Below the pieces are notes generated by a model. It ran no database searches, was not told where the DNA came from, and worked only from the letters and a program-made list of their open reading frames with translations. The position numbers were made by a program, and so were the translations under genes. Shown here one piece after another: positions 1 through 8,330 of a stretch of 64,000 nt of DNA. Where the stretch lies: assembly GCF_014836985.1 (NCBI RefSeq), contig NZ_JACSPU010000005.1, forward strand, positions 281,399-345,398, written 5' to 3'. The DNA is from Planococcus wigleyi. GTDB lineage: Bacteria; Bacillota; Bacilli; Bacillales_A; Planococcaceae. Within the stretch, counting starts at the first letter, position 1, and each line of letters opens with the position of its first letter.

Positions 1-1
1 T

Positions 2-289
2 TCTTATTACGCAGCATGGGCTGTAGAAAATGATACGGCAGATAAACAAACAGCTGTACATAGCGCTCGATCTTTTATTTCAAAAGCTTACATTAAAGCA
101 GCAGCCGACTCCATTCAACTTCATGGTGGGATTGGATTTACAGAAGAACTCGATGTTCAACTTTATCTAAAACGTGCGCGTTATTACGAAAACTATTTTG
201 GTTCTGTTCGCGACTCACGCAAAAAAACGGCACACTCACTCGGATGGCACACGAAATCTACCAAACAAACTCCAGTACCTGTTTTTTAA
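2..289 (+). CDS. Acyl-CoA dehydrogenase, C-terminal part (cut by window edge)
   Basis: The reading frame is open from base 2 to a TAA at 287-289 and gives 95 residues. It contains the C-terminal helical-domain signature QLHGGIGFTEE followed by LYLKRARYY, typical of FAD-dependent acyl-CoA dehydrogenases, which oxidise acyl-CoA to enoyl-CoA and pass electrons to ETF. The N-terminal and middle domains lie before the window. It is on the same strand as the aldehyde dehydrogenase and acyl-CoA ligase that follow, separated by 232 bp holding a dispersed repeat, so it probably belongs to the same catabolic locus but perhaps not to the same transcript. The family is clear; the substrate cannot be read from this fragment. 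Confidence 0.85.
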   Translation, partial: SYYAAWAVENDTADKQTAVHSARSFISKAYIKAAADSIQLHGGIGFTEELDVQLYLKRARYYENYFGSVRDSRKKTAHSLGWHTKSTKQTPVPVF

Positions 290-324
290 AAACTATAGAT
301 GTTGAATTAATGATTTTCACTTGC

Positions 325-450
325 CGATATTCCAAAAAACAGCTGCACTTTCCTCGGGCTCGCGTCCAGAGACTAGGCGGAGCGATGAGACGAGTGGCCT
401 TCTCGACTCATCGCGGGAGCCCTGCCCAAAGCGACCGAAGCGGGATATAA
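325..450. repeat. Dispersed intergenic element with strong hairpin
   Basis: This fills most of the gap between the acyl-CoA dehydrogenase and the aldehyde dehydrogenase. A hairpin pairs 382-394 (GCGATGAGACGAG) with 402-414 (CTCGACTCATCGC), one mismatch. It is followed by GGGAGCC and CCCAAAGCGACCGAAGCGG. The same order (13-bp hairpin, GGGAGCC, later CCCAAAGCGGCCGAAGCGG) occurs at 23217-23370. The left end, GATATTCC then AAAACAGCTG, resembles the left end of the 23041 element. No convincing gene is present here. Confidence 0.6.
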
Positions 451-492
451 AAGGATAGTTTTTTAGTTCAACTTATATAGCTAAAGTCAAAG

Positions 493-520
493 TAAAGTTT
501 AGTTAAGAAGGAGAATACCA
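493..520 (+). promoter_or_regulatory. Candidate MarR operator half-site and RBS of the aldehyde dehydrogenase
   Basis: AAAGTTTAGTTAAG directly precedes the ribosome site AAGGAG of the aldehyde dehydrogenase. The word TTTAGTTT/GTTTAGTT recurs before the SDR at 4580 and before the SDR at 5843, the other two units of this locus, so a shared regulator such as the MarR protein at 4638-5072 is plausible. This is based on sequence similarity only. Confidence 0.3.
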
Positions 521-521
521 A

Positions 522-2006
522 ATGACCGTATCAACAGATTTAAAAGTTTATAAGAACTTAATTGGCGGCGAATTGCGTGATGCAAGCGGTGGCGAAAGAA
601 TTGACAGTATAGACCCTTCTACCGGAAAAGTATGGGCAGCCATACCTCAAAGTTCCCAGGAAGATGCCTTATCGGCAGTTGCCGCAGCCAAGCACGCTTT
701 CCCGGCTTGGAAAAAAACAACAGCGGAAGAACGGGCGGCAGCTTTACGAAAAGCCGCTGAACTTATCGGCGAAAACGCAGAAGCTCTGGCAGCTCTTGAA
801 ACACAAGACATCGGCTGGGTCATCCGAGAAACGTCATATGGCTTAATCCCCGTATTGCAGCAAGTTTGGTTTAACGCCGCAGCTGGTGCATTGGAGGCAA
901 ATCGCGGCCAAACCGTTCCGCTGCCATCTGCCAGTTTCGGTTATACGCTTCGCGAACCGTATGGAGTCGTTGTCGGAATCACACCATGGAATGCTCCATT
1001 ATTTACGCTTTCAATCAAAGCCGCTAACGCCATTGCCGCAGGAAATACCGTGATCATCAAACCGTCTGAACAAGCTTCCGCTTCCTCATTGTATTTAGCA
1101 GAGTTGTTAAAAGACGTTTTTCCCCGTGGAGTCTTTAACGTCATCTCCGGATATGGAACTGAGCTTGGTGACGTATTAACGAGTCATCCTGACGTCAATA
1201 AAATTAGTTTAACGGGATCCGGCCGGACCGCTTCGACTATTGCACGGGCTACAGCGGACAAACCGAAGCCGCTCATTTTAGAACTCGGCGGAAAATCTGC
1301 CAATATTGTCTTCGAGGACGCAGACATTGATGCAGTCGCTGACGCAATAAGTACGTACAGCATCTTTACTGGCAATTCCGGACAGATCTGTGTCGGAAGT
1401 TCCCGCCTACTCGTTCACCGTGCCATCTTTGATAAAGTCGCGGAAGCCGTTATTTCACGATTAAAAAACCCACAGTATAAAATGTACGGGCCTACACTGG
1501 ACCCATCGACCACAACCGGACCCATGGCCAATAAATCTCAATTTGACATCGTCCGAAACTACATCCAAGTCGGACTGGATGAAGGCGCGGAATTGCTTTA
1601 CGGCGGCCGATCCGGAGGAGCTGAAGTAGCGCCTGATCATAGTGAATTAGCAGAAGGCTACTGGATTGAGCCCACATTATTAAAAGCGGAATCCAATACG
1701 CTACGCGTCTGCCAGGAAGAAATCTTCGGACCCGTCGCAGTGATGATTCCGTTTAACACTGAAGAACAGGCATTAAACCTTGCCAACGGCACAGAATACG
1801 GCCTCGCTGCAGGTGTTTGGACAAAAGACTTGAGCCTTGCGCATCGTATGGTTTCCGCGCTCGATGCTGGAAATGTATGGGTCAATACGTACGCACGTGT
1901 CGGACCGGAACTTCCATTTGGCGGCACGAAAAACAGTGGCTTCGGTACAGACTCCATTGCGGATTATTCCCGCGAAAAATCTTGCGTGATTGAATTAAAA
2001 CTCTGA
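522..2006 (+). CDS. NAD(P)-dependent aldehyde dehydrogenase
   Basis: 494 residues, the usual length of the ALDH superfamily. It should oxidise an aldehyde to the carboxylic acid in the cytoplasm. Visible motifs are PWN with the oxyanion Asn at 157, the cofactor-binding SLTGSGRT near 229-236, the general base Glu254 in LELGG, and the nucleophile Cys290 in GNSGQICVGSSR. The start ATG is preceded by AAGGAG at a good distance. The acyl-CoA ligase starts 16 bp after the stop, so the pair is probably co-transcribed: aldehyde to acid, acid to acyl-CoA, then oxidation by the acyl-CoA dehydrogenase upstream. The family is certain; the substrate, perhaps an aromatic or alicyclic aldehyde, is an inference. 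Confidence 0.93.
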   Translation: MTVSTDLKVYKNLIGGELRDASGGERIDSIDPSTGKVWAAIPQSSQEDALSAVAAAKHAFPAWKKTTAEERAAALRKAAELIGENAEALAALETQDIGWVIRETSYGLIPVLQQVWFNAAAGALEANRGQTVPLPSASFGYTLREPYGVVVGITPWNAPLFTLSIKAANAIAAGNTVIIKPSEQASASSLYLAELLKDVFPRGVFNVISGYGTELGDVLTSHPDVNKISLTGSGRTASTIARATADKPKPLILELGGKSANIVFEDADIDAVADAISTYSIFTGNSGQICVGSSRLLVHRAIFDKVAEAVISRLKNPQYKMYGPTLDPSTTTGPMANKSQFDIVRNYIQVGLDEGAELLYGGRSGGAEVAPDHSELAEGYWIEPTLLKAESNTLRVCQEEIFGPVAVMIPFNTEEQALNLANGTEYGLAAGVWTKDLSLAHRMVSALDAGNVWVNTYARVGPELPFGGTKNSGFGTDSIADYSREKSCVIELKL

Positions 2007-2022
2007 AACAGGCGGTGATCAG

Positions 2023-3756
2023 ATGAATGTCCAGCTTTCCAGCACAGTAAACTATGATCCGGATTTACCTGATTTTCTCGATATTCCAAATGTATCAGCC
2101 GGCGCCATTTTAAAAGGCAGCATTAAACAATTCGGTAAAAAGAATGCTTATATATACCGTGATACGCCAATTACCTATAATGAGATCCATCAACAATCCA
2201 GGCGTTTTGCAAATGCATTGCGGAAACTCGGCATTGGCCGCGGGATGGTTGTATCGACTCATTTGCCGACATGCCCTCAATACCTCGCAGCCTATTACGG
2301 AATTATTTTATCAGGTGCGGTCTACTCCCCGCTCAACCCTTATTTGCCAGCAGGAGATTTAACGCATCAATTGAACGACTCACAAACTCAAGTAGTGGTG
2401 ACACACGAATCCGTCGCACATTCCATACGCGAAGTACTGGCAGATACGCAAGTCAAGCATGTCATTGTCACTGGAGATTCTGAAATTTTCACGAACGAAA
2501 CCCCTGTGAATTTGGAAGCAGACGAAAAATGGCATAGTTTTGCTGCATTAAAAGCAGCGGCTTCAGACGAAGAATTCGATCCCGGCATTGATCCAGAAAA
2601 CGATCTTGTGCATATCGCCTATACGGGGGGAACCACTGGCAGTCCAAAAGGTGTCATGATTACACACGCAAATTTAGTCAGTAACATCACTCAAATCGCT
2701 GCATGGACAGCTGGTGCTTTGCCTATCTTGGATGAAGATGGCGCACTCCGTTTCGCACCCGTGGAGCAGGACCTTGAAGCCTATAAGATAAAATACTCCA
2801 TCCCATTCGCGGAAGAAGTACGATTAAGCCCTTCTCCTTTGTTTCACATAACAGGAGGCATCGGGATGATCGTTTCTCCAATGGCACAGGGCGTTACGAC
2901 TTTATTGCCTGATCGTTTTGTCCCTGCACAATTTCTTGATTTAATCGAGAAGTACAAAGTGTCTTCGATTAACGGAGCACCCGCCATGTGGAACATATTG
3001 CTCAATTTACCCGGAATCGACTCGTATGATTTTTCGACAATCCGCAACATCAGTTCTGGTGCGGCTCCCCTTTCACAAAAAGAATTGGGACTGCTAAAAG
3101 AAATGTTCCCCAATGCTCGTGTAGGTGAAGGGTATGGATTGACGGAAGGAACTGCCTCTGTCGCAGGAAGCGTCATAGTAGCCGGCGGTGTTCATAAAGC
3201 AGGAACAGTTGGATTGCCGACTTACAATACCAAAATCAAAGTCGTAGCGCTCGACGGGGCGAGCGAAGAAGCTCTGCCTTCAGGACAGGCCGGAGAAATT
3301 TGCATCTATGGCCCCCAAGTCATGAAGGGTTATTTTAATAAGCCGGAAGAAACAGCTGTAACACTTCGAAATGGCTGGCTGCATACCGGCGATATCGGTA
3401 TTATCGATGAAGACGGTTATCTCGCGATTGTCGATCGTAAAAAAGAAATGCTGATTTACAATGGATACAACGTTTATCCAAGTCGGATCGAAGAAGTTAT
3501 CGTCTCTCATCCCGCCGTGCAAAACGCCATTGTCATTGGGAAACCGGCGAAAAAATTTGGTGAAATCCCGAAAGCTTTCGTTATTTTAAAGCCAGGCAGC
3601 TGCTTGTCTGAAGAAGAACTCATAAACTATACGAATGAACGCGTTGTCCATTATTCAAAAGTACGCGAACTCGAATTTCTTGAGCAATTCCCCATGACAG
3701 CTGCAGGTAAAATCTCAAAAATTCATTTGAAGAAACAAGAAATGGAAAAGCAGTAG
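2023..3756 (+). CDS. AMP-forming acyl-CoA synthetase / acid-CoA ligase
   Basis: 577 residues, full length for the ANL adenylating superfamily. It activates a carboxylic acid with ATP to an acyl-AMP and then transfers it to CoA. The P-loop-like A3 motif YTGGTTGSPKGVM, the A5 motif GYGLTEGTA, LHTGDIG, and the hinge region DRKKEMLIYNGYNVYP are all present, as is the C-terminal lysine region TAAGKISK. There is a ribosome site (GGCGGTGATCAG) before ATG 2023. It follows the aldehyde dehydrogenase by 16 bp and ends at a bidirectional terminator. It resembles medium-chain, long-chain or aryl-acid CoA ligases; the acid used cannot be read from sequence. Confidence 0.92.
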   Translation: MNVQLSSTVNYDPDLPDFLDIPNVSAGAILKGSIKQFGKKNAYIYRDTPITYNEIHQQSRRFANALRKLGIGRGMVVSTHLPTCPQYLAAYYGIILSGAVYSPLNPYLPAGDLTHQLNDSQTQVVVTHESVAHSIREVLADTQVKHVIVTGDSEIFTNETPVNLEADEKWHSFAALKAAASDEEFDPGIDPENDLVHIAYTGGTTGSPKGVMITHANLVSNITQIAAWTAGALPILDEDGALRFAPVEQDLEAYKIKYSIPFAEEVRLSPSPLFHITGGIGMIVSPMAQGVTTLLPDRFVPAQFLDLIEKYKVSSINGAPAMWNILLNLPGIDSYDFSTIRNISSGAAPLSQKELGLLKEMFPNARVGEGYGLTEGTASVAGSVIVAGGVHKAGTVGLPTYNTKIKVVALDGASEEALPSGQAGEICIYGPQVMKGYFNKPEETAVTLRNGWLHTGDIGIIDEDGYLAIVDRKKEMLIYNGYNVYPSRIEEVIVSHPAVQNAIVIGKPAKKFGEIPKAFVILKPGSCLSEEELINYTNERVVHYSKVRELEFLEQFPMTAAGKISKIHLKKQEMEKQ

Positions 3757-3762
3757 ACAAAA

Positions 3763-3796
3763 AAGACCTGCCACCTAAAATCGGATGGCAGGTCTT
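3763..3796. terminator. Bidirectional terminator between convergent operons
   Basis: Perfect 11-bp inverted repeat (AAGACCTGCCA, 3763-3773, with TGGCAGGTCTT, 3786-3796), flanked by A-rich and T-rich runs on both sides. It sits between the ligase stop at 3756 and the SDR stop at 3822, so it can serve both strands. Confidence 0.85.
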
Positions 3797-3821
3797 ACAT
3801 TTTTCTTTATAAAAAACTAAC

Positions 3822-4580
3822 TCAGTAAGCGCTCCACCCTGCATCTGCTGCAAGGACCACGCCGTTGATGTAGGAAGATTCGCCGCTTGCCAGGAAAAGG
3901 GCGATGCTGGCGATCTCGTCCGGTGATGCGCTGCGGTTCATCGTGCCTGTTCCGCGGGTTGCTTGCTTCAAGCCGAACATATCGTAATTGTCGATGGACT
4001 GCGTTAACCCCGTATCAACCTGTGCTGGTGCGATTGCATTGCAGCGAACGCCTTGTGCACCGTAAGTCGAAGCAATGTTCTTCGTCATGCCGGCAACTGC
4101 ATGTTTCGCCGCTGTATACGTTAGACCGCCGCGTCCGCCTGTGATTCCGCAGATTGAAGCCAGGTTCACGATAATGCCGCCGCCTTGTTTAGTGAAGAGC
4201 GGGATGATTTTTCGGGATCCGCGCATCACGCCGCCTACGTTGATATCCATAACGCGGTTCCAGATGGCATCTTCCACATTATGCGCCGCCTGCATGTTGT
4301 CCAGTACCCCTGTACAGTTCACGAGAATGTCGACACGTCCGAAATGGCCCACCGAATCGTCCACCATCCGCTGAATGTCGTCTTCAGAAGAGACATCCAC
4401 TTTCACGCCAAAGGCTTCAAATCCCTGCGAATTAAATTCTGCAACCGTATTATTCAACGCTTCTTCATTGAAATCAGCAAGTGAAACTTTCGCACCTTCT
4501 TTTGCATAAGCCGCGGCAATCGCTTTTCCGATTCCGTTTGCACCACCTGTAATGATGGCCACTTTATTTTCCAAACGCAT
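3822..4580 (-). CDS. Short-chain dehydrogenase/reductase (SDR)
   Basis: 252 residues from the ATG at 4578-4580, which has GGGGG eight bases upstream; an in-frame ATG 12 codons earlier has no ribosome site. It is a classical SDR with Rossmann motif TGGANGIG near the N-terminus, the structural NCTG region, and the catalytic S-Y-K set (ASICG, then YTAAK). It should interconvert an alcohol and a ketone or aldehyde with NAD(P)H. It is the last gene of the minus-strand unit SDR-MarR-SDR. The stretch before it carries TTTAGTTTGACTGTAC, similar to sequence before the other units of the locus. The substrate is unknown. Confidence 0.88.
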   Translation of the reverse strand: MRLENKVAIITGGANGIGKAIAAAYAKEGAKVSLADFNEEALNNTVAEFNSQGFEAFGVKVDVSSEDDIQRMVDDSVGHFGRVDILVNCTGVLDNMQAAHNVEDAIWNRVMDINVGGVMRGSRKIIPLFTKQGGGIIVNLASICGITGGRGGLTYTAAKHAVAGMTKNIASTYGAQGVRCNAIAPAQVDTGLTQSIDNYDMFGLKQATRGTGTMNRSASPDEIASIALFLASGESSYINGVVLAADAGWSAY

Positions 4581-4637
4581 AATAAAACCCCCAAAAAATT
4601 TAGTTTGACTGTACAAAATACGGTGGATTCACTAAAA

Positions 4638-5072
4638 TTACGCCCAATTAGTTAAACGGCTGCGAATCAATTTGTTCTGCAGACGCAGGTATTCATTGAG
4701 TTCCTCTTCTGAAAAAGCTTCGAACAGCTCGGTATAGATTTCATTGCCAATTGCCTGAGCTTCTTCCAAAGCCGCCAATCCTTTTTCCGTAACCTTTAAC
4801 CGGATGGTGCGGCGATCTTCTTCTTCATAAAGACGCTCAACCAGCGACAAATCCACAAGTTTGGTTGAAATATTCGTCAATGCCCCTTTGGTCAAACCGA
4901 CCAATTCGGCCAGCTCGATTTGTTTGCGGGGTCCTTTATTCTTTAACTCAGCCAATACCAAAATGGGCGAAATCCCCAAAGGGTAGGAAAACTTTCGAGT
5001 GAAGAGGACAATATTCCCATTGTTCAATTGTTCGATTGCGTTAATGAGTTGAAAAATATTCGTTTTTTCCAT
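4638..5072 (-). CDS. MarR-family transcriptional regulator
   Basis: 144 residues with the winged-helix layout of MarR proteins: RKQIELAELVGLTKGALTNISTKLVDLSLVERLYEEEDRRTIRLKVTEKG covers the recognition helix and the DxR wing (described here by its parts: helix about 50-75, wing about 80-95). The start ATG has AGGAGG seven bases upstream. It lies between two SDR genes, 18 bp after the first. MarR proteins are usually repressors released by a small acid or phenolic ligand, which suits the surrounding dehydrogenase and CoA-ligase genes. Likely targets are the near-palindromes and TTTAGTTT words before the three transcription units here; that assignment is inferred. Confidence 0.88.
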   Translation of the reverse strand: MEKTNIFQLINAIEQLNNGNIVLFTRKFSYPLGISPILVLAELKNKGPRKQIELAELVGLTKGALTNISTKLVDLSLVERLYEEEDRRTIRLKVTEKGLAALEEAQAIGNEIYTELFEAFSEEELNEYLRLQNKLIRSRLTNWA

Positions 5073-5090
5073 TTCAAGTCCTCCTGTGGT

Positions 5091-5843
5091 TTACCGAAGT
5101 TGAATGGATCCGCCGTCGACCATAATCGTCTGGCCTGTGATGTATTTGGAATCTTCACTTGCCAGGAAGACAGCGACGCGGCCGATGTCTTCTTCCACAT
5201 GGCCAAAACGGCCCATCGGAATTTTGGATACAACTGCCTCATAATATTCCGGCTGCGCTTCTGCCCATGCGCGAACGCCTGGCGAGTCAGCGATTGGACT
5301 GATGATGTTGACATTGATGCCGTCTCTGCCCCATTCGTTTGCCGCTACCCGTGAAATGCCACGGATCGCTTCTTTTGCAGCGGCATAAGCAGCCTGCGTT
5401 TCATGGCCATTCAATCCAGCACCGGATGCAAAATTAATGACATTGCCTTTTGTTTCTTTCAGATAAGGATAGGCCGCCTGCATCAAATACCAGGTCGGGT
5501 AAAATCCTGTATTCATCGACAGCTCCAATTCTTCTGTCGGCACATCTGCAAACATCGTCTGGCGGGAAGCATGCGCATTATTCACTAGAACATCCAGCTT
5601 GCCGTATTTCTCCACAACTGTTTCCACGACCGTCTTCAAATTCGCATGATCAGTCAAATCCGCTTTGATGAAAAGCGAATCCGCAGAAATGCCCTGCAGC
5701 TCCTGCTCCATTGCATGTCCCTGCTCTTCATTCACATCAATGATCACAACTTTAGCGCCTTCTTTTGCCATAGCGAGCGCCATGCCACTCCCAATGCCGC
5801 CAGCACCGCCTGTAATGATTGCTACTTTGTCCTGTAATTTCAT
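5091..5843 (-). CDS. Short-chain dehydrogenase/reductase (SDR)
   Basis: 250 residues, a full-length classical SDR. It has TGGAGGIGSG for cofactor binding, NNAH in place of the usual NNAG, a catalytic Ser in ASGAG, and the YAAAK active-site pair. The C-terminus has the common TGQTIMVDGG. It is the first gene of the minus-strand operon, with GGGGAGATC before the ATG, and is followed by the MarR gene after 18 bp. It is clearly distinct from the second SDR of the operon, so they may act on successive intermediates, for example an alcohol and a hydroxyacyl group. The substrate is unknown. Confidence 0.9.
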   Translation of the reverse strand: MKLQDKVAIITGGAGGIGSGMALAMAKEGAKVVIIDVNEEQGHAMEQELQGISADSLFIKADLTDHANLKTVVETVVEKYGKLDVLVNNAHASRQTMFADVPTEELELSMNTGFYPTWYLMQAAYPYLKETKGNVINFASGAGLNGHETQAAYAAAKEAIRGISRVAANEWGRDGINVNIISPIADSPGVRAWAEAQPEYYEAVVSKIPMGRFGHVEEDIGRVAVFLASEDSKYITGQTIMVDGGSIQLR

Positions 5844-5864
5844 AATGATCTCCCCTTAACTATT

Positions 5865-5912
5865 TAAGAATATATTTAGTTTACCATGAAATAGTATACC
5901 GTTAAACTATTT
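5865..5912 (-). promoter_or_regulatory. Promoter and candidate MarR operator of the SDR-MarR-SDR operon
   Basis: A 20-bp near-palindrome lies at 5891-5910 (ATAGTATACC then GTTAAACTAT; 8 of 10 pairs match). It overlaps a TATACT -10-like hexamer on the minus strand. Closer to the gene is ATTTAGTTTACC, a word also found before the SDR at 4580 and, as GTTTAGTT, before the aldehyde dehydrogenase. This is the arrangement expected of a MarR-autoregulated promoter; no binding evidence exists. Confidence 0.4.
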
Positions 5913-5966
5913 GGATTGATGACGATTTTAATGAAAGGAGCAATTCTCTAGTGTGTTATGTCTTGT

Positions 5967-5992
5967 ACTTGGGAGCAACACAATTCCCAAGT
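5967..5992. other. 8-bp perfect inverted repeat in the 5844-6143 gap
   Basis: ACTTGGGA (5967-5974) pairs with TCCCAAGT (5985-5992) around a 10-base loop. There is no T-run, so it is not a standard terminator; an operator or a leader hairpin of the following plus-strand gene is possible. Nothing else is recognisable in this 300-bp gap apart from the SDR promoter and a 19-codon leader frame at 6084-6143. Confidence 0.3.
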
Positions 5993-6143
5993 GATTTGTA
6001 CGTAAGCGTCCAACAGGTTCTTTCCATAGTTAGGTGAATCATCGGTATAGGCTGGTATCATGAAATTGAAAATCATAGGAGATATGGCTTTAGGTGTGTG
6101 TCGTCTTCTGGAACCCGGTTCTGCTCATTTCAAACGAAAGTAA

Positions 6144-6533
6144 TTGAGCCAATTAGCCCAGATCTCCTTACAAGCTGAGTTGCATCACTTAACAGTTTCG
6201 TTTACGCAAGAAATCGATGTGCCGTCTTCGGTCAACGAATTGCTGGTTCCAGGGGAAGTAGCGCAAATCGCTTATAAGACGGTGCGCGACACAGCAGTCG
6301 TGACGAACAAGCGCATTATCATTTCCGACAAACAGGGATTGACTGGCAAGAAAGTCGAAGTCTACACGATTCCTTTCAAATCGATCATCATGTACTCTTC
6401 GGAAAATGCCGGCACGTTTGATTTGAACACCGAACTGGAGCTTTGGACGAAAGCTGGCAAGTTTAAATTGAACTTGGCTAAGAAAGTTGATATCCGCAAA
6501 CTTGATAAAGTTATTGCGGAAGCAATTCTCTAA
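6144..6533 (+). CDS. YozO-like bacterial PH-domain protein
   Basis: 129 residues ending in the conserved core AYKTVRDTAVVTNKRIIISD, QGLTGKKVEVYTIPFKSI and a C-terminal amphipathic helix, matching the small bacterial pleckstrin-homology family (bPH_1, YozO type). The biochemical role of that family is not established. The start is uncertain. TTG 6144 has no good ribosome site. An ATG at 6084, with AGGAG upstream and in the same frame, opens a 19-codon frame that ends in TAA (6141-6143) immediately before the TTG. Either a leader peptide is translationally coupled to the gene, or the N-terminus has been disrupted. A strong terminator follows the gene. Confidence 0.75.
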   Translation: MSQLAQISLQAELHHLTVSFTQEIDVPSSVNELLVPGEVAQIAYKTVRDTAVVTNKRIIISDKQGLTGKKVEVYTIPFKSIIMYSSENAGTFDLNTELELWTKAGKFKLNLAKKVDIRKLDKVIAEAIL

Positions 6534-6543
6534 ATGCCATTTA

Positions 6544-6576
6544 ACAGCCCTTCTCACCATGGAGGGCTGTTTTTTC
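6544..6576 (+). terminator. Terminator of the PH-domain gene
   Basis: ACAGCCCT (6544-6551) pairs with AGGGCTGT (6563-6570), followed by six T residues, 10 bp after the stop codon. Confidence 0.85.
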
Positions 6577-6683
6577 GGCTTAGCTTTCCCACCTTTACCT
6601 AGTTATCACGTTTTCAATTCGAGTAAAGGCGATTTCATTTCGTCAAGTACGTACTCCAGCTCTTATATCCCCATAATAAAAAA

Positions 6684-6728
6684 ACCGAGCCGCTCCAACC
6701 AGTCTATTCCTGGTCAGAGCGGCTCGGT
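6684..6728 (-). terminator. Terminator of the sugar transporter gene
   Basis: Perfect 12-bp stem, ACCGAGCCGCTC (6684-6695) with GAGCGGCTCGGT (6717-6728), followed on the minus strand by TTTTTTTATTATGG. It lies just past the transporter stop at 6735. Confidence 0.88.
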
Positions 6729-6734
6729 GCCGTT

Positions 6735-8144
6735 TTATTGATTGGTTGCTGCTTTTGCGGCTTGTGATTTTTTCAAGATGATTTCGAGTTCTTCCAGTGA
6801 TTTGCCTTTGGTTTCCGGAATGAACTTCCAGACAAACAGCGCGGAAAGGATGCTCATGAGGCCATAGATTCCGTAAGTCATTGCACCGCTGACTTCCATC
6901 ATTGGCGGATAGGTAGAAGATACGAAATAGTTGGCTGCCCATTGGAAAGCCACGGCAATCGCCAACGCCTGTCCGCGGATTTTGTTCGGGAAGATTTCAG
7001 ACAGCAAGACCCACACAACTGGTCCCCAGGACATCATGAATGATGCCGTGTAGATGATGATGAAGACCAATGTGGCGGTACCGATCTGTTCGAAATAAGC
7101 CAGTCCGGCTACTCCGAACATCCCGATGGTCATTCCGATGGAACCGATGATCAACAGCGGCTTGCGGCCGACTTTGTCTACGGTGACAATGGCGATGACT
7201 GTAAAAATCACGTTGACTAGGCCCATGATGATGGTCTGCATGAGTGAAGCATCGCGTCCTGCGCCCATGCTTTCAAAGATTCGCGGCGCGTAATAAAGCG
7301 CTACGTTAATGCCGACAAATTGCTGGAATACCGACAGCAAAATCCCAATGGCAATGATTCCTCTGCCATAGGCAAAGAGCTTTTCTTTTTTGTGGTCGAA
7401 GGAATTTTTGATTTCATACAGCGTCGCTTTTGCCATGGTCATATCGTAGGTTTTCAATAAAATGTCCATGGCTTTGTCGTCTTTCTGTTGAGAGACGAGG
7501 TAACGCGGTGTTTCCGGAACGAAAAACAGCAATAGGAGGAACAATAAAGCCGGAATCGTTTCAGAAGCGAACATGTATCTCCAGCCCAATTCGTTGATCC
7601 ACGCCAGGCTCTCGCCTCTTGCGATTCCCCAGTTGACGAAGTAAACGACCAGCATACCGAAAATGATGGCGAATTGGTTCAAGGCGACAAGACGTCCTCT
7701 CAAGTTCGGAGGCGCGATTTCCCCGATATACATCGGTGCGACTGCAGAAGCCAGGCCGACTCCGATTCCGCCGATGATCCGGTAGAAGTTGAATGTTGCC
7801 AGCAAAGCGATCGAAGGCTCACCTGGTGTGAAGAACAGGAACTCCGGATAAGCAGAGCCGAGTGCCGAAGCCAGGAATAAAAATGCAGCGATGATCAATG
7901 TGAGTTTCCGGCCGAATTTCGAAGAGAACGTACCGGATAAAAATCCCCCGATGATACAGCCGATCAATGCACTGGAAACCGTCAATCCGTGGATAAAGGA
8001 ACTGAGTCCCAGGCTATCCGTGAAATACGTCTGCAGCGCACCTTCTGCGCCAGAGATGACAGCCGTGTCGTAGCCGAATAACAGGCCACCTAATGTAGCA
8101 ACTAAGGTAATCCCAACAATGTATAAAAGCTTGGTATTCTTCAT
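6735..8144 (-). CDS. MFS sugar/H+ symporter (sugar porter family)
   Basis: 469 residues with 12 predicted membrane spans. The sugar-porter signatures are present: GGLLFGYDTAVISGA in helix 1, GRK repeats after helices 2 and 8 (FGRKLTL, VGRKPLL), PETPRYL at the central loop, and PETKGKSLEELE at the C-terminus. It resembles XylE, AraE, GalP and IolT, which import a monosaccharide or inositol with a proton across the cytoplasmic membrane. It is a single-gene unit with its own terminator. A perfect CcpA box lies 49 bp upstream of the ATG, so repression by preferred sugars is likely. The start ATG at 8144 lacks a close ribosome site; GGAGGAG lies about 30 bases upstream. Confidence 0.92.
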   Translation of the reverse strand: MKNTKLLYIVGITLVATLGGLLFGYDTAVISGAEGALQTYFTDSLGLSSFIHGLTVSSALIGCIIGGFLSGTFSSKFGRKLTLIIAAFLFLASALGSAYPEFLFFTPGEPSIALLATFNFYRIIGGIGVGLASAVAPMYIGEIAPPNLRGRLVALNQFAIIFGMLVVYFVNWGIARGESLAWINELGWRYMFASETIPALLFLLLLFFVPETPRYLVSQQKDDKAMDILLKTYDMTMAKATLYEIKNSFDHKKEKLFAYGRGIIAIGILLSVFQQFVGINVALYYAPRIFESMGAGRDASLMQTIIMGLVNVIFTVIAIVTVDKVGRKPLLIIGSIGMTIGMFGVAGLAYFEQIGTATLVFIIIYTASFMMSWGPVVWVLLSEIFPNKIRGQALAIAVAFQWAANYFVSSTYPPMMEVSGAMTYGIYGLMSILSALFVWKFIPETKGKSLEELEIILKKSQAAKAATNQ

Positions 8145-8192
8145 TTGGCTAGCGAGAGCAGAATACGTTCCTGCCCTCTCCTCCTCTCATGG

Positions 8193-8206
8193 TGTAAGCG
8201 TTATCA
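8193..8206. promoter_or_regulatory. cre site (CcpA box) upstream of the sugar transporter
   Basis: TGTAAGCGTTATCA matches the consensus TGWAANCGNTNWCA at every defined position. It lies 49 bp upstream of the transporter start, as expected for carbon catabolite repression. Confidence 0.75.
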
Positions 8207-8330
8207 GTTATTGTACCAATATTCCATTACTTCGTGCAATGACTAAACTAAGTTTTCTGAGATTTTTTATTATCTTGAAATAAAGACATATTGGAATTTT
8301 CCGCTTTTGGTTTAGCGTGATGCCATGCAT

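Noticed and set aside
244..450. 68-codon open frame overlapping the acyl-CoA dehydrogenase end
   Set aside because: It covers the dispersed element and is out of frame with the clear dehydrogenase C-terminus.
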